DNA of 23,819 bases from a virus: positions 1 to 23,819 of the IMG/VR virus record IMGVR_UViG_3300025086_000242; one strand, written 5' to 3'. How positions within the stretch are numbered: position 1 is the first letter of the stretch; every line of letters begins with the position of its first letter. Both the position numbers and the translations under genes were made by a program. The notes beneath the pieces were generated by a model. The model was not told the DNA's origin and did no database searches. It worked only from the letters and a program-made list of their open reading frames with translations. Shown here one piece after another: positions 1-9,279 of the stretch.

Positions 1-1893
1 AACTTTTGCATCTTGGTTATATAGTCCACCTTGAAATTGTAATGCATGATTGGAAACGTCTATCTCTCTTGTATGAGAAGAAGTTGTTGCTGTGTGTCTT
101 TGTGGATCTGGTCCTCCGAATTCCTGAATCTTGAAGAAAGAACTTGGTATACCATAACAAGCTAATAATGCTTTAAGACCTCTCTTACTACCTTTAGTTT
201 TTAATAAATAAGGTAAGTTGTTAATAACTCTTGAAATAGGTTCTAATTCTAAATCTCTTTTTGGAGTTGGTTCTGTAGACCAAGCACTTGATGTAGTAGC
301 AGTTGATGCATATGTAGCTGAATTATCAGCATCCCAAGCCGTGGTTCCTGGTCCAGCGTAACCACCAGTTCTACTTGTTCCTAACCAATATTCCCAAATC
401 TTTTCTAAATCTAAACCAGACTTTGGCTTCCAACCAAAAGATTTTAATGTTTCAAATAGTAAATCTTTAGATATACCAGTATTAAGATCTTCATCTCTTG
501 TTCTTTGGTGTTTCAAGTTGTCTATATAATTGTACAAGATATCAAAGTGTTGAGCAATCATATCTACAAATAAAACAAAACCAGAATTATTTTGATCTGC
601 TCTTTGAACTGCTGGTATCGTTTTTCTTAATATATTCATATTACTTTCGTCGTAATTTGAAGCAGATAAGAAAGAACCAGTTAACCAAGTTTGAGCTTCA
701 GAAGAAGAGTAAGAGTGGTTAATATATTTTGGATAGCCGTTTGCAACTGGGTTATCGTATTTTGGCCAAGTTGTAGAATAATAAACTATACTATCTTCTG
801 TATGCCCACTACCAGATTGCTCATAAAGATATTTTTCAAAGTGATCAAAGCTTCCTATTATATGTTGTTTTTCTGTACTGTAATTTGCTGATTCAGAAAT
901 GTATATTGCTGAAGCAGTAACTGAGGATGAAGCTTGACCAGTTAAACTTGTTGAGTGACCTAAAGATTTAGACTCATAGTATTCTACTAATCTAACCTTG
1001 TATTCAAAGTTTACCAACCTTTCCTTTGCAGAACTGAAATGTATAAAATTATCGAATTTTCTGTAGTCTATATTTAATTCATATCCAGAACCAGATAATA
1101 TCTTCGTTGACAAGTTTTGATTTACTTCAGCTGATCCTGTTAATATAGATTCCCAAGATTCCAATTCAGTTGGCTTTCCAACTTCTGTATTAACATCTAA
1201 TGTTACTTGCGGTCCTCTAAGTTCTGTGTATGGTTCTAGACCTGTTGGTAGTGATACTTCTAAAATTATATCTAGTTTTCTTACACTTGAAATTTCATCC
1301 CATAATTCTATTTCATCTCCAACTTTAATTTTCCTAGGAATTTTATCGCCTAGCTTTACGATTAAAGTTTCATCTTCAAAGTGTTCATCGTATACCCAAG
1401 AAACAGCTTTTACTAAACCCTCTCTTTCGTGAAATATATCTAGTGGTGCATAATATTTACCTTGTATTAAAGGTTTTCTTATATTAGTAAGAGCATCTTC
1501 GTGTATTGCATCTACTCTAATTTCCATTTTATTCTTGGAAATTTCATTTACTCTAACAAATTCGTTTGGCCAACAAGCCATCCTTTTTACGCAATAGTCG
1601 ATAGAATAATTACCAGGGCTATATCTTAGTTCATCTAATAAAAGGTCATACCAATCTACAGATAATTCTCTTTCGTTAGGAATAGTTATACAATCGTATT
1701 CAGCTATTTTAAGCCAATGAGTATTTAATAAAGTTTCACCATTAAAAACTTTTAAGTATAAAAAATCTCCATCTCTTGGGCTACGCTTATCTAATACCTT
1801 TTCAACAGATTTTAACTTGTCATGTCTATCACCATCAAATTCTTTCATCAATGGTGCTATTTGATTCATAGAAGTTTTATCTTTCTGTGCCAT
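1..1893 (-). CDS. Large baseplate structural protein, probable gp7/P2 gpI-like wedge protein (partial)
   Basis: The frame is open for 631 codons from the ATG at 1893 and runs off the left edge, so the C-terminus is missing. The start overlaps the stop of the upstream gene (TAATG) and has a GGAGG Shine-Dalgarno sequence 7 nt before it. The C-terminal part seen here has a stretch near residues 555-582 (LPYLLKTKGSKRGLKALL) that resembles the short helical segment of phage tail protein I, the P2 counterpart of T4 gp7. That fits its place directly downstream of gp25- and gp6-like genes, the W-J-I order of contractile-tail baseplates. The middle is rich in Ser, Thr and Tyr, as in beta-structured virion proteins. 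No enzymatic motif is visible. That it is virion structural is fairly safe; the gp7/gpI identity is an inference from motif and position. Confidence 0.6.
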   Translation of the reverse strand, partial: MAQKDKTSMNQIAPLMKEFDGDRHDKLKSVEKVLDKRSPRDGDFLYLKVFNGETLLNTHWLKIAEYDCITIPNERELSVDWYDLLLDELRYSPGNYSIDYCVKRMACWPNEFVRVNEISKNKMEIRVDAIHEDALTNIRKPLIQGKYYAPLDIFHEREGLVKAVSWVYDEHFEDETLIVKLGDKIPRKIKVGDEIELWDEISSVRKLDIILEVSLPTGLEPYTELRGPQVTLDVNTEVGKPTELESWESILTGSAEVNQNLSTKILSGSGYELNIDYRKFDNFIHFSSAKERLVNFEYKVRLVEYYESKSLGHSTSLTGQASSSVTASAIYISESANYSTEKQHIIGSFDHFEKYLYEQSGSGHTEDSIVYYSTTWPKYDNPVANGYPKYINHSYSSSEAQTWLTGSFLSASNYDESNMNILRKTIPAVQRADQNNSGFVLFVDMIAQHFDILYNYIDNLKHQRTRDEDLNTGISKDLLFETLKSFGWKPKSGLDLEKIWEYWLGTSRTGGYAGPGTTAWDADNSATYASTATTSSAWSTEPTPKRDLELEPISRVINNLPYLLKTKGSKRGLKALLACYGIPSSFFKIQEFGGPDPQRHTATTSSHTREIDVSNHALQFQGGLYNQDAKV

Positions 1894-3539
1894 TAGTATC
1901 CTCCCCCTCCACGATTCATATCTCTACGATTACTAGTAGTTGTTCCTTTTTCACTTCTACTTGTTGCTGTTGACTTAGTAAATTCTCCGTCAGTTTTTTC
2001 CTCTCCATCAGGCATTTCGTATTCATAAACGTCTTTGTCGTATTTTATAATATGCGGTCTTAATTTTATATTTAACCAAACTTTTTCGCCATCTGATTCT
2101 TTTACTGTGTGAGCTTTATGGCCTGTAAAAATTACATATTCTAATTCTCCCTTGTTTGTAGAAGATTTTTTGAATCCATACTTAAAACCAAATTTAACTA
2201 CTTCTCCAAGTGGTGCTGTTACAAATATAGGCTTATTTATTTTTTGCATTAATGTAGTTCCAACTTTTTCCCCGTCCTTTGTATTAGAGCGTACTTTAGC
2301 AGGATTTCCATCTTCATCTAATCTCATAAAGTTTTTTGCGTCATACTTATCCTTTAATGCAGATTCGCTTTCATACCCAGACCAAATTTTTGGAAAAGTA
2401 ACCCAATCACCATTTATATATACTTCACCTATAAAGGAAAATTTATTACGGTTCCAAGGATTGTATCTACTTGAATGGAATATTGAAGAGTGTTCTCTTC
2501 TCCACTTAGACCAATTCTTAGAATGATGAGCATAGTCCGAATCGTTTCTTTCTGGCTTTTTCATCTCTGGTAATAATTGCTTAGATATACCTTTACTATT
2601 ATTCCAAGGTTTAGCTGCAAACTTTGAAGGTTTAGTGTAAGACAATTTATCAAAATCTTCTAAAGTTATTTTGCTAAGATAAACTTTTCTAGGTTTATAC
2701 CTTGTGTCAAGTTGATAATCAGTGTAAACTCTCCAACCACCTTTCCAAAATTCTTCTTCTCTAAAGTATCTTGTACCTTTCCACTTCCATCTTGGTTTTG
2801 GTTTTCCATCATCTTCTAAATGATTATCATCGCCTATGCTGCTTGCACATCTCATTTTCATCTTTGCAGTCTTTTCGCCAGATTCATTCCAAACTCTTAC
2901 TTCTACTATAATATCCGGAGCCTTTCTCCAAGAATTGCCTTCGGGTTTTTGATCGCTTGCATTAAACATGTGAAAATATGGAGCTTCTGAAACTACTTTG
3001 CCATCTACTTTCCATTCAAAATTAAAAGTCCTCCTTGCATCAGCAGGTTCACATCTTCTTAAAAAGAAAAGAGGGTGATCATTTGGTATTACTAATGCAC
3101 CACCATCGGGGTTGTTACCTAATGGGTGATGATTATGATGCCAAGATGGTTTGTCTTTTTCAGTTCTCCCCTTCCCTCCATCTAATGTCCAATGATGATT
3201 TGTACATCTAACTTGAACGACTGTTGGAGCAGGTGGTGGGCTTGGATCTGGATCTTGTTCCACTGGTGGAGCTCCAGTTTTTAATTGTGCAATCTCTGTA
3301 TCAAATGTGCTTTCAAAAGATTTTCTATCATAGTATTCTCTATCGGCAGATACATTAAAATCTGTTACAATTTCTTCTCTGTTGCTTATTAAAACTACAT
3401 TGTTAGAATTAGCAGTTGGCCCAGTTGTATTTTCTTGATTTCTACTTTTTTCATACTCGGACTGTTGGCGTTTTTTATTAACGCGCTCTTTATTGTATAT
3501 CTCCTGTATGTCTTCTATTGAAAATATTTTTCTTGGCAT
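1893..3539 (-). CDS. Putative virion structural protein with Ig/PKD-like segment
   Basis: A 548-residue hydrophilic protein that I do not recognise as a named family. The N-terminus (residues 1-50) is charged and probably helical. A Pro-rich linker at about 93-107 follows, then a His/Trp-rich patch near 113-140 (HHW, HHNHHP). Next comes a beta-rich stretch around 165-230 (FEWKVDGK, then VEVRVWNESGEKTAKM) that reads like an immunoglobulin/PKD-type strand pattern. The tail end is Ser/Thr/Arg-rich and finishes in Gly repeats. It lies inside the baseplate operon, 5 nt after the stop of the gene upstream, with a weak AGG ribosome site, and its stop overlaps the next start. A baseplate or fibre-attachment role is inferred only from position. 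The His cluster could bind metal, which is speculative. Confidence 0.6.
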   Translation of the reverse strand: MPRKIFSIEDIQEIYNKERVNKKRQQSEYEKSRNQENTTGPTANSNNVVLISNREEIVTDFNVSADREYYDRKSFESTFDTEIAQLKTGAPPVEQDPDPSPPPAPTVVQVRCTNHHWTLDGGKGRTEKDKPSWHHNHHPLGNNPDGGALVIPNDHPLFFLRRCEPADARRTFNFEWKVDGKVVSEAPYFHMFNASDQKPEGNSWRKAPDIIVEVRVWNESGEKTAKMKMRCASSIGDDNHLEDDGKPKPRWKWKGTRYFREEEFWKGGWRVYTDYQLDTRYKPRKVYLSKITLEDFDKLSYTKPSKFAAKPWNNSKGISKQLLPEMKKPERNDSDYAHHSKNWSKWRREHSSIFHSSRYNPWNRNKFSFIGEVYINGDWVTFPKIWSGYESESALKDKYDAKNFMRLDEDGNPAKVRSNTKDGEKVGTTLMQKINKPIFVTAPLGEVVKFGFKYGFKKSSTNKGELEYVIFTGHKAHTVKESDGEKVWLNIKLRPHIIKYDKDVYEYEMPDGEEKTDGEFTKSTATSRSEKGTTTSNRRDMNRGGGGY

Positions 3540-3544
3540 ATCTT

Positions 3545-4621
3545 TTACCTAACTACTTTGAATACATGATTAGAGTCGAAGTATTCTACTTGACCATTAT
3601 AATTTCTATTGTCTACTTTTAATATTATTTTATATAGCCTTTCTGAAGGTAGAGCATTCATTGCTAAATTGAAATAATGCCCAGAACCAGAACAACTTAA
3701 TTTTGTATATGAACTATCGAAGTCAATAACAGCTTCTTCAGTTTCTGCATCTTTTATAGAATAAAAAGAACCAGTTGGTAAATAATAATCTTTTAATGCT
3801 GCTGAAGAAGTTCCATATGTTTGTGTAGGATAAATATCTCTAGCTCTAACTTCTACTCTTATTACTTCTTTTTCTTTGTATTCATATTTATTATTTTTTA
3901 TATAAACTAATATTTCATCTGTTTCAGCTTTCTCCATTGAACCAGTATAGTATATAGAATCGTCCCACCCTATTTGCAACTTTGGAGTATAGATTGTATT
4001 AGTATCTTTTGAAAAGAATTTTAATGTACCATATTCTAATGAATCTGATTCTTGGCTAGAAGTAATTCTTAGCATTATACCATTATTATTACTAGCATTC
4101 AAATGCCAGCCAGCTAAAGATTCGGATACATCTATTTTTATATCTGTCGATTCAAACTCAAAAGATTGAGTCATTATGTTTGCTTGAGTTATAGTTGCAC
4201 TAGGAGAACCGCCTTCATTACCCCATTCAGTTGAACCGGAAAGATCGGTAAACCCCCAAGAACAACCTTTATCAGTTATAGGAGTATGCGTTCTTTTACC
4301 TATACCCATTTCCCAAGATTGATTTAATGGTATTGCTTCTATCTTATAAGAGTAAGGTATATTTTCTGCTTCTGTAGAATGTAAGATTAAATTACTTGAA
4401 AAGTTTGATGCAGCAAAAGCCGTAGTAAAATCGCCAGGTAAAGCTTGAAGTTCTGCGTATCCCTTTTCCCAATCTACTTGTAAAAATGATCTTGCTATAC
4501 TTTTTGAACCTTGTATTGGCGTAGTTTTTTGTATTTCCAATATTGGATCAAGACCAGTATTCATACTCGCAGAGTAATTATAAACAGTCGTATCTTTTGT
4601 TGGGTATATATTATAAATCAT
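3545..4621 (-). CDS. Putative virion protein with DNRLRE-like N-terminal domain
   Basis: This 358-residue protein begins YPTKDTTVYNYSASMNTGLD and continues with ILEIQ and RSFLQVDW. That pattern recalls the DNRLRE-type beta-sandwich found in surface and phage structural proteins, in which a 'threat of fixed objects' strand is followed by an R-F-L-x-F/V-D strand. Later segments such as LNQSWEMG and GCSWGF, followed by a Ser/Thr-rich part, keep the all-beta character. A GAGGAA Shine-Dalgarno sequence precedes the ATG, and the gene lies 11 nt downstream of the gp6-like gene. It probably decorates the baseplate or carries a tail-fibre contact. The domain call comes from the sequence pattern only; the virion location comes from the operon. 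Confidence 0.6.
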   Translation of the reverse strand: MIYNIYPTKDTTVYNYSASMNTGLDPILEIQKTTPIQGSKSIARSFLQVDWEKGYAELQALPGDFTTAFAASNFSSNLILHSTEAENIPYSYKIEAIPLNQSWEMGIGKRTHTPITDKGCSWGFTDLSGSTEWGNEGGSPSATITQANIMTQSFEFESTDIKIDVSESLAGWHLNASNNNGIMLRITSSQESDSLEYGTLKFFSKDTNTIYTPKLQIGWDDSIYYTGSMEKAETDEILVYIKNNKYEYKEKEVIRVEVRARDIYPTQTYGTSSAALKDYYLPTGSFYSIKDAETEEAVIDFDSSYTKLSCSGSGHYFNLAMNALPSERLYKIILKVDNRNYNGQVEYFDSNHVFKVVR

Positions 4622-4632
4622 AAGTTATTCCT

Positions 4633-6516
4633 CTAATATGTAGTTGCTCTTCCTTGGATGTCTATGTTTGGATATTTTATTTCAAATATAGACGGATCCT
4701 TTGAAGGATATATTATTCCACCTTTATTAGCATCTTCTAAGTTGTATTTAACCCCAGAATAACCTAAGCTTGTTCTCCACTTATTTCTTATATCAAATTT
4801 CATAACAGACTGAACACCGTCTATTTTTGAAAGTTCTAATTGTAAATCTTTTATAATAATTGGTTGCATAAATTGCATATTATCTATATGCATTAATTCT
4901 TTTAATTTATCTATACAAGTTAAGACGACTGTTCTAGAGTTAAAGCCTGCTAGTACTACAATTTCAAAGTCTACTCCTAGATTTATTATGTACCCATTTT
5001 TAATATTTATAGAATCAGTCATCATTCTGTATTGTGATAAATAATTTTTCAAATTCTTTTTTGAAGCTTCGTTGCAATTAGCTAAGTTTTTATTTTGATC
5101 ATATCCCAAAACGTACATATTCAAAGCAAGAGGATTATTCACTTCTTCTCTTGTTTTCATATCTATTTGCGTGTCTTGAGTTATAAATACTTTTGGAACA
5201 GATCCAAACTTAGGCGGCATTGAATATGCTCTTATTATATAATCTTCCTTAGTTACAGCTCTTTGTTGTGTAGCAAAATGAGCAAGAGCATTTTCTCTAA
5301 CGTCTTCTATTGTTTCTTGTGATTTTCCTCCACTTGCTGGTTCAGGATTGTTTACTGCTATAGAAGTTTCTACTATATTCTTTAGAGCATCTGATACGTC
5401 ATCTGAATTTTGTGTAATAGTTTTCGAATTGACACTTGTTATAGTTCCAGTTGATACATTACCAGCTAAGCCATATCCAACTGTATATTTTATTGTAAGA
5501 GCTTCAGTTGGAGCTTGACCATAAGTTTTGGTTTTCATAAAATTAGAAGGGTCAAAAGCTTTGTTCAAATTATCAGATGAACCTGGTAAATTTGTACCTA
5601 CATTATTTGGGTTTGGTAATATTAAAGAATCTGCTATTGTTGAAATACCAGAACCGAATTGTAAAACTAATTTATTATCACCATTGATTCTTGTTACAAA
5701 TCTTCTTGGCGTTTTCTTTAACGTTAAAATATATGGAGTCTTAGAAGATTCTCCACTTGTTGTTGGATCAAAAGCTGCGCTATTAACATTTTCTCCAAAG
5801 ATAGTGTCTTGAGCTAGGTAAGGAACTTCATACCATCTATTGCTGTCGCCGTCTGTTACTTCATTTATACCTATTACATTATCATCGTTTATAGTAAACT
5901 TTTGAGATTTTGTACCAGTTCCACCATATGAAGTAGTTCTTATATCACCACTTGATACTAATACAGTCTTCTTTAATAAATAATATTCCGGATTAGATGT
6001 AGTTGCATTAATCGTGTGAACAGTTACATCAGTAGTATCAGAGGATGATGAAGCTTGGAAATTGATTGAGTTCATCGTATAAAATTTTGTACCACCATCT
6101 GTTGATACTACCATTCCTTGTTCTATAACTGGAGCATAGTCCCAATCTGGTGCTGATGCTGCTCCTCCGAATGCATTATCTTCTGTCGCTACTTGTAATG
6201 CGGGTATTTTTATATATACATCTAATTTACATGTAGATGCTACAGAAATTTTTGGTTTATATCCAAAACCTTGTGCTAGGTCGTATAAATTCTTTCTCTC
6301 TGTTGCTCTGTGCAACATACTTTCTTTTAATGCATAATCTGTGTAATATGAAAGTACATCTCCTACATAAGACGCCATCTCAATAAACATTGTACCAGGT
6401 GATGCAGTATCAAAGTCATTATAGGTATTAGGAAAATAGTTTTTAGCAAACTCTATCAAGTTAGACTTAAAACCATCAAAATCTCTACCTACATATTTAA
6501 TATCTTTACTTGCCAT
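4633..6516 (-). CDS. Baseplate wedge protein, T4 gp6 / P2 gpJ-like
   Basis: This 627-residue protein matches the gp6/J family in its N-terminal region. Residues 8-90 contain RDFDGFKSNLIEFAKNYFP, then a D-x-x-PGTMFIEM segment, SYVGDVLSYYTDYALKE and a Gln-Gly-Phe-Gly-Tyr stretch, as in the wedge gp6 of marine T4-like phages. The second half has ATQQRAVTKEDYIIRAY, typical of the J-type core that dimerises into the inner baseplate ring. Family knowledge: gp6 dimers link neighbouring wedges and control the hexagon-to-star change at infection. The gp25-like gene lies 2 nt upstream, as expected. A GAGGC ribosome site lies upstream of the ATG. The length is close to T4 gp6 (660 residues) and no truncation is visible. 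Confidence 0.88.
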   Translation of the reverse strand: MASKDIKYVGRDFDGFKSNLIEFAKNYFPNTYNDFDTASPGTMFIEMASYVGDVLSYYTDYALKESMLHRATERKNLYDLAQGFGYKPKISVASTCKLDVYIKIPALQVATEDNAFGGAASAPDWDYAPVIEQGMVVSTDGGTKFYTMNSINFQASSSSDTTDVTVHTINATTSNPEYYLLKKTVLVSSGDIRTTSYGGTGTKSQKFTINDDNVIGINEVTDGDSNRWYEVPYLAQDTIFGENVNSAAFDPTTSGESSKTPYILTLKKTPRRFVTRINGDNKLVLQFGSGISTIADSLILPNPNNVGTNLPGSSDNLNKAFDPSNFMKTKTYGQAPTEALTIKYTVGYGLAGNVSTGTITSVNSKTITQNSDDVSDALKNIVETSIAVNNPEPASGGKSQETIEDVRENALAHFATQQRAVTKEDYIIRAYSMPPKFGSVPKVFITQDTQIDMKTREEVNNPLALNMYVLGYDQNKNLANCNEASKKNLKNYLSQYRMMTDSINIKNGYIINLGVDFEIVVLAGFNSRTVVLTCIDKLKELMHIDNMQFMQPIIIKDLQLELSKIDGVQSVMKFDIRNKWRTSLGYSGVKYNLEDANKGGIIYPSKDPSIFEIKYPNIDIQGRATTY

Positions 6517-6518
6517 AA

Positions 6519-6938
6519 TTATTGTGCCTCTAAAGTTAATTCGTCTTCTAAGTTATACTGTGGTATACTATATTTCAATTTAATTAATATTTTTCTTTCA
6601 TCTATAACTTCAGGAAATGATACTTCATTTACAATTACTTCTGGTACCCATTGTTGTATAGCTCTATCTACTTCATTTCTTATTTGTTTTTCTTTCAAAT
6701 CAGTATTAACTTGTTCAAATAATAGATTGAAAAGATATGTACCAAACGTTGGTTGCATAACTCTTTCTCCAATCATAGTTGAAAATAAACTTGTAATATT
6801 TGCCTTTATTTGATCTTTAGTATAAAATGTACTTTGAAGTGCTGCGCCATTTGAAGCATCCATAGGTAAACTAATACCGATGGCAACATCTGGTTCAAGA
6901 TCAATTGGGTTTATTAATATCGGGTTATTTTCTGGCAT
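6519..6938 (-). CDS. Baseplate wedge protein, T4 gp25-like (lysozyme-like fold)
   Basis: At 139 residues this matches the length of gp25/P2 gpW proteins. The segment at 57-75 (GERVMQPTFGTYLFNLLFE) is the family signature: G-E-R, then P-x-x-G, then L-F-E. The C-terminal part (VPEVIVNEVSFPEV, then a Lys/Ile strand) is the usual closing beta region. Family knowledge: gp25 sits at the core of each wedge and connects the baseplate to the sheath. The start at 6938 lacks an obvious Shine-Dalgarno sequence; the stop of the upstream gene lies 6 nt away, so translation is probably coupled. The gp6-like gene follows directly. Confidence 0.88.
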   Translation of the reverse strand: MPENNPILINPIDLEPDVAIGISLPMDASNGAALQSTFYTKDQIKANITSLFSTMIGERVMQPTFGTYLFNLLFEQVNTDLKEKQIRNEVDRAIQQWVPEVIVNEVSFPEVIDERKILIKLKYSIPQYNLEDELTLEAQ

Positions 6939-6944
6939 ATGTTA

Positions 6945-7283
6945 TTACTTAAACTTTTTTACTAATTCTGAATAATCTCTTGTTAATACTTTATCTAGTC
7001 CACCTTGCAATTGACTAACGTCAACTGGTTTACCGTGTAAATCTGTTTGCTGTGGTGGTTGGTTGAAGCCAGTTTGCATTGCAGCAAAACCTGCTCTTGC
7101 ATCAGCAGCTGTAAATGTTTTCAGAGTTGGAACGTCTGTTGCAGCTGTTTGCTCTATTGCTTCATTAATACTCATTTTTTTAGATGAGGTATTTTCCATC
7201 TCAGTTAATACATTGTTAACTTGCGTCTTTACTTCTCGTTTTACTACTTCTCTAATCAAACGTACTAAGTCTTTCTTTGTCAT
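6945..7283 (-). CDS. Unknown small virion-operon protein
   Basis: This 112-residue protein opens with a basic amphipathic helix (TKKDLVRLIREVVKREVK). An Ala/Thr-rich middle follows, then a Gln/Pro-rich linker (about 74-82) and a second helix ending DYSELVKKFK. It has a strong AGGAG ribosome site. The upstream 50 nt contain a GATATTTATA motif that I consider a candidate late promoter. The N-terminal pattern 'K-K-x-L-x-x-L-I-R-E-V-V' recurs in small structural or scaffold proteins of marine T4-like phages as far as I recall, but I cannot assign a function. A role in virion assembly is inferred from the operon. Confidence 0.6.
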   Translation of the reverse strand: MTKKDLVRLIREVVKREVKTQVNNVLTEMENTSSKKMSINEAIEQTAATDVPTLKTFTAADARAGFAAMQTGFNQPPQQTDLHGKPVDVSQLQGGLDKVLTRDYSELVKKFK

Positions 7284-7316
7284 TTTATTCTCCTATTATA
7301 TAAACCTTTTTCTATA

Positions 7317-7326
7317 TATAAATATC
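7317..7326 (-). promoter_or_regulatory. Candidate late promoter element (GATATTTATA)
   Basis: On the minus strand this reads GATATTTATA, about 35 nt upstream of the gene starting at 7283 and followed by AAAAAGG. The same 10-mer, or a one-base variant, stands upstream of the genes or RNA at 9243, 15196 and 16597. The T4 late consensus TATAAATA occurs here only in the opposite orientation, so this is a candidate gp55-type element and not a textbook match. Confidence 0.35.
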
Positions 7327-7334
7327 ACTAAAGG

Positions 7335-7871
7335 TTATTTTATTCCTGCCCATGGTACGTTTAATGGAGTAGATGCTGTAGGTGGTATAAGACCTATGTA
7401 CAAACCAGCTATTGTTGCAGCATGCGCTTTATACCCAGTAACTAATTCCTTTGCAACTTTAGCAGGATCTTCTTGATTAAAAGCTTTATCTATAGCTGCT
7501 GCTATACCGGGAGATCCAGGCATAGTTGTAATATTTGAAATTGGCGTTACTGTACCAGGATGCGGGGGTGCTGGTGAAAAGGGACAAGCAGTCCAAAATA
7601 AAAGTATAGCGCCTTCGACAGATACCCACCCAGGAGGGCCTAATTTATTGTCTACTGCTTTCTGTGCTGCAAAGGCAGAAGACCAAGCTTTTTCTATTCC
7701 AGATTCTTTACCAGGAGGTATTACAGGATTACCATTTGGATCAGCAGCTGTTGATACAGTTTGACCATATGAGTCTGCTAAAAATTTTGCAGTATCATCT
7801 TCTGTCTTTTCTCCTACATCTTCGAACCAAGCTTTAATATCCGATTCTAAACCTGACCAATTAATTGCCAT
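7335..7871 (-). CDS. Putative virion structural protein, unknown
   Basis: This 178-residue protein is rich in Ala, Gly and Pro. The N-terminal helix (INWSGLESDIKAWFEDVG) is followed by a Pro-rich centre at about 93-120 (CPFSPAPPHPG, then PGSPG) and a helical C-terminal segment with a Gly/Ile/Pro tail. There is no signal peptide; the GAILLFW stretch is too short to be a membrane segment. The ATG overlaps the final base of the upstream spike gene, with GGAGC ahead of it. It lies between the spike-like gene and the gp25 module, so it may belong to the hub or spike. Function is not recognised. Confidence 0.6.
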   Translation of the reverse strand: MAINWSGLESDIKAWFEDVGEKTEDDTAKFLADSYGQTVSTAADPNGNPVIPPGKESGIEKAWSSAFAAQKAVDNKLGPPGWVSVEGAILLFWTACPFSPAPPHPGTVTPISNITTMPGSPGIAAAIDKAFNQEDPAKVAKELVTGYKAHAATIAGLYIGLIPPTASTPLNVPWAGIK

Positions 7872-8905
7872 TATTGCTCCATCCCAGATATTTCAACAGT
7901 GATGGCTGCACAGTCACCAGCATTAGTAGCAGGACCAGTTGGACCAACTCCAGTTGTGAATGTTGCTGACCCAGCTGTTAAAGCCTCAACTTGTTCTGCT
8001 AATGCTTTAACTTGATCCATTAAGACGTCTACATCTACTGCCCACTTTGCAGTTGCTATACTAACTAATCCTGCAGATGATATAGAAATATCGTCTGCTT
8101 TAGACATCAATGTTAATCTATCTGCTCCGATTATAACTTGGCCTCCAACATAAGCATCCATAGTATCACCAAGATTTCCACTCTCAGGAGAGAAAGCTAT
8201 ATCGCCAAAATCAAAAGATTGATCTGATAATAGGTATATAAATGAATTATCTGTTGTAGGATCTTCGTATCTTTCTAAACCATTTCTAATTGCTATTACA
8301 GGTTGACCGTCCTCTCCATCTATACTCCAAGGAGTTTCATTTAGTTCATTCTTTGAAGTAAGCTTTATAGAGTTTCCAAATCTACCTTGTATTAGTGTAT
8401 CACCTTCATGAACGTTTCTACTTAATATAGCATCAGTAGCAGTTTTAACTTCTTCTGTAAAGGTCTCTCCATATATTTCTTTATCTGATTCATCATTTGC
8501 AGATATTAAATCAAAAGATTGCAAGTTTATTTTTACATCTTCTTCCTCACCTTCTAGCTCAGTGTCATCCTCATTATCAATTGTTATTTGATCATAAAAA
8601 TTGTGAGGAGGTATTGAAAAGTAAAAGTATCTACCAGCTTCAGTTCTATGAACCAATACAGACTCGTTAATAAGCGGCATTGTATAGTTATACAAATTTA
8701 TTGGAAATGCAAATACTTCTTCAAACTGATTGTCCTCTTCATCTTCTCTTTCTGCTACTCTTAATTCTACTCTACCAACCGACTCTTTTGTTTCAGGGTT
8801 TAATAGAACATTAATAACTCTTCCCATATAAAGAGGTATTTTATTTCCTTCATTTTTGTTTCCATCTGCTGAAGAAAATGATGATTGTATTATTTCGTCT
8901 TGCAT
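7871..8905 (-). CDS. Baseplate hub/spike protein with OB-fold and beta-helix features (gp5-like)
   Basis: In this 344-residue protein, residues 25-120 (YMGRVINVLLNP, then VGRVELRV, then FPINLYNYTMPLINESVLV) look like the OB-fold of phage hub/spike proteins such as T4 gp5 and gpV. Residues 165-180 (GDTLIQGRFGNSIKL) are the short strand seen in spike proteins after the OB-fold. Residues 250-290 (GGQVIIGADRLTL, SISSAGLVSIA) look like stacked beta-prism/beta-helix strands. A helix follows, then a Gly/Thr-rich end. No lysozyme domain is present between the OB-fold and the helix, unlike T4 gp5, so cell-wall cleavage must come from elsewhere. The gene overlaps both neighbours by one base. Confidence 0.68.
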   Translation of the reverse strand: MQDEIIQSSFSSADGNKNEGNKIPLYMGRVINVLLNPETKESVGRVELRVAEREDEEDNQFEEVFAFPINLYNYTMPLINESVLVHRTEAGRYFYFSIPPHNFYDQITIDNEDDTELEGEEEDVKINLQSFDLISANDESDKEIYGETFTEEVKTATDAILSRNVHEGDTLIQGRFGNSIKLTSKNELNETPWSIDGEDGQPVIAIRNGLERYEDPTTDNSFIYLLSDQSFDFGDIAFSPESGNLGDTMDAYVGGQVIIGADRLTLMSKADDISISSAGLVSIATAKWAVDVDVLMDQVKALAEQVEALTAGSATFTTGVGPTGPATNAGDCAAITVEISGMEQ

Positions 8906-9243
8906 TATTTTTTATCTTCCGAGTTTAGTTCTTCAACAGTTTCTAATAGATGGCGTTTTTCTTCTTCAGTTAAAAGCATTCCACCAGACTCAGTTGAATC
9001 GCCTCTAGATTGAGCCCTTTGTACTATAGCTGCCATCTTTATTAAATGCTCATCGTTCTTTACACCAACTTCTAAATATTCTTTTATTATCGGTACAATA
9101 ACAGTTGCATCCCCAATTGACTTGATCATTGGTTGTAAATCTTTTATCAAAGCTGAAATTTGTTTTTCTTTCTTTACAGAATTTGTATATATATCCTCAC
9201 ACAAATCAGAAAACGTTTTTCCCTTAAATATTTCTTTATCCAT
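8905..9243 (-). CDS. Unknown small protein at the head of the virion operon
   Basis: This 112-residue protein is largely helical and charged (SVKKEKQISALIKDLQPMIK, then LTEEEKRHLLETVEEL). It is the first gene of the baseplate operon after the terminator at 9280-9305. An AAGGGAA ribosome site lies upstream of the ATG, and a GATATTTATA element lies at 9260-9269. There are no membrane or catalytic motifs. A chaperone or assembly role is possible from position and helicity but is not shown by the sequence. Confidence 0.6.
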   Translation of the reverse strand: MDKEIFKGKTFSDLCEDIYTNSVKKEKQISALIKDLQPMIKSIGDATVIVPIIKEYLEVGVKNDEHLIKMAAIVQRAQSRGDSTESGGMLLTEEEKRHLLETVEELNSEDKK

Positions 9244-9259
9244 ATATCATTCCCTTTAT

Positions 9260-9269
9260 TATAAATATC
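9260..9269 (-). promoter_or_regulatory. Candidate late promoter element (GATATTTATA) ahead of virion operon
   Basis: The minus strand reads GATATTTATAAT about 20 nt before the ATG at 9243. It lies just downstream of the terminator for the preceding gene, so a promoter is expected here. No TTTG lies about 20 nt upstream, so it is not the early-type promoter described elsewhere in this window. Confidence 0.4.
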
Positions 9270-9279
9270 TTAAACACAC

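Noticed and set aside
2152-2526. A 124-codon plus-strand open frame
   Set aside because: It lies wholly inside the minus-strand 548-residue gene, has no ribosome site, and its composition is that of an antisense shadow.
7063-7476. A 137-codon plus-strand open frame across two minus-strand genes
   Set aside because: It is antisense to two genes with good ribosome sites and well-fitting overlaps; no promoter reads rightward.
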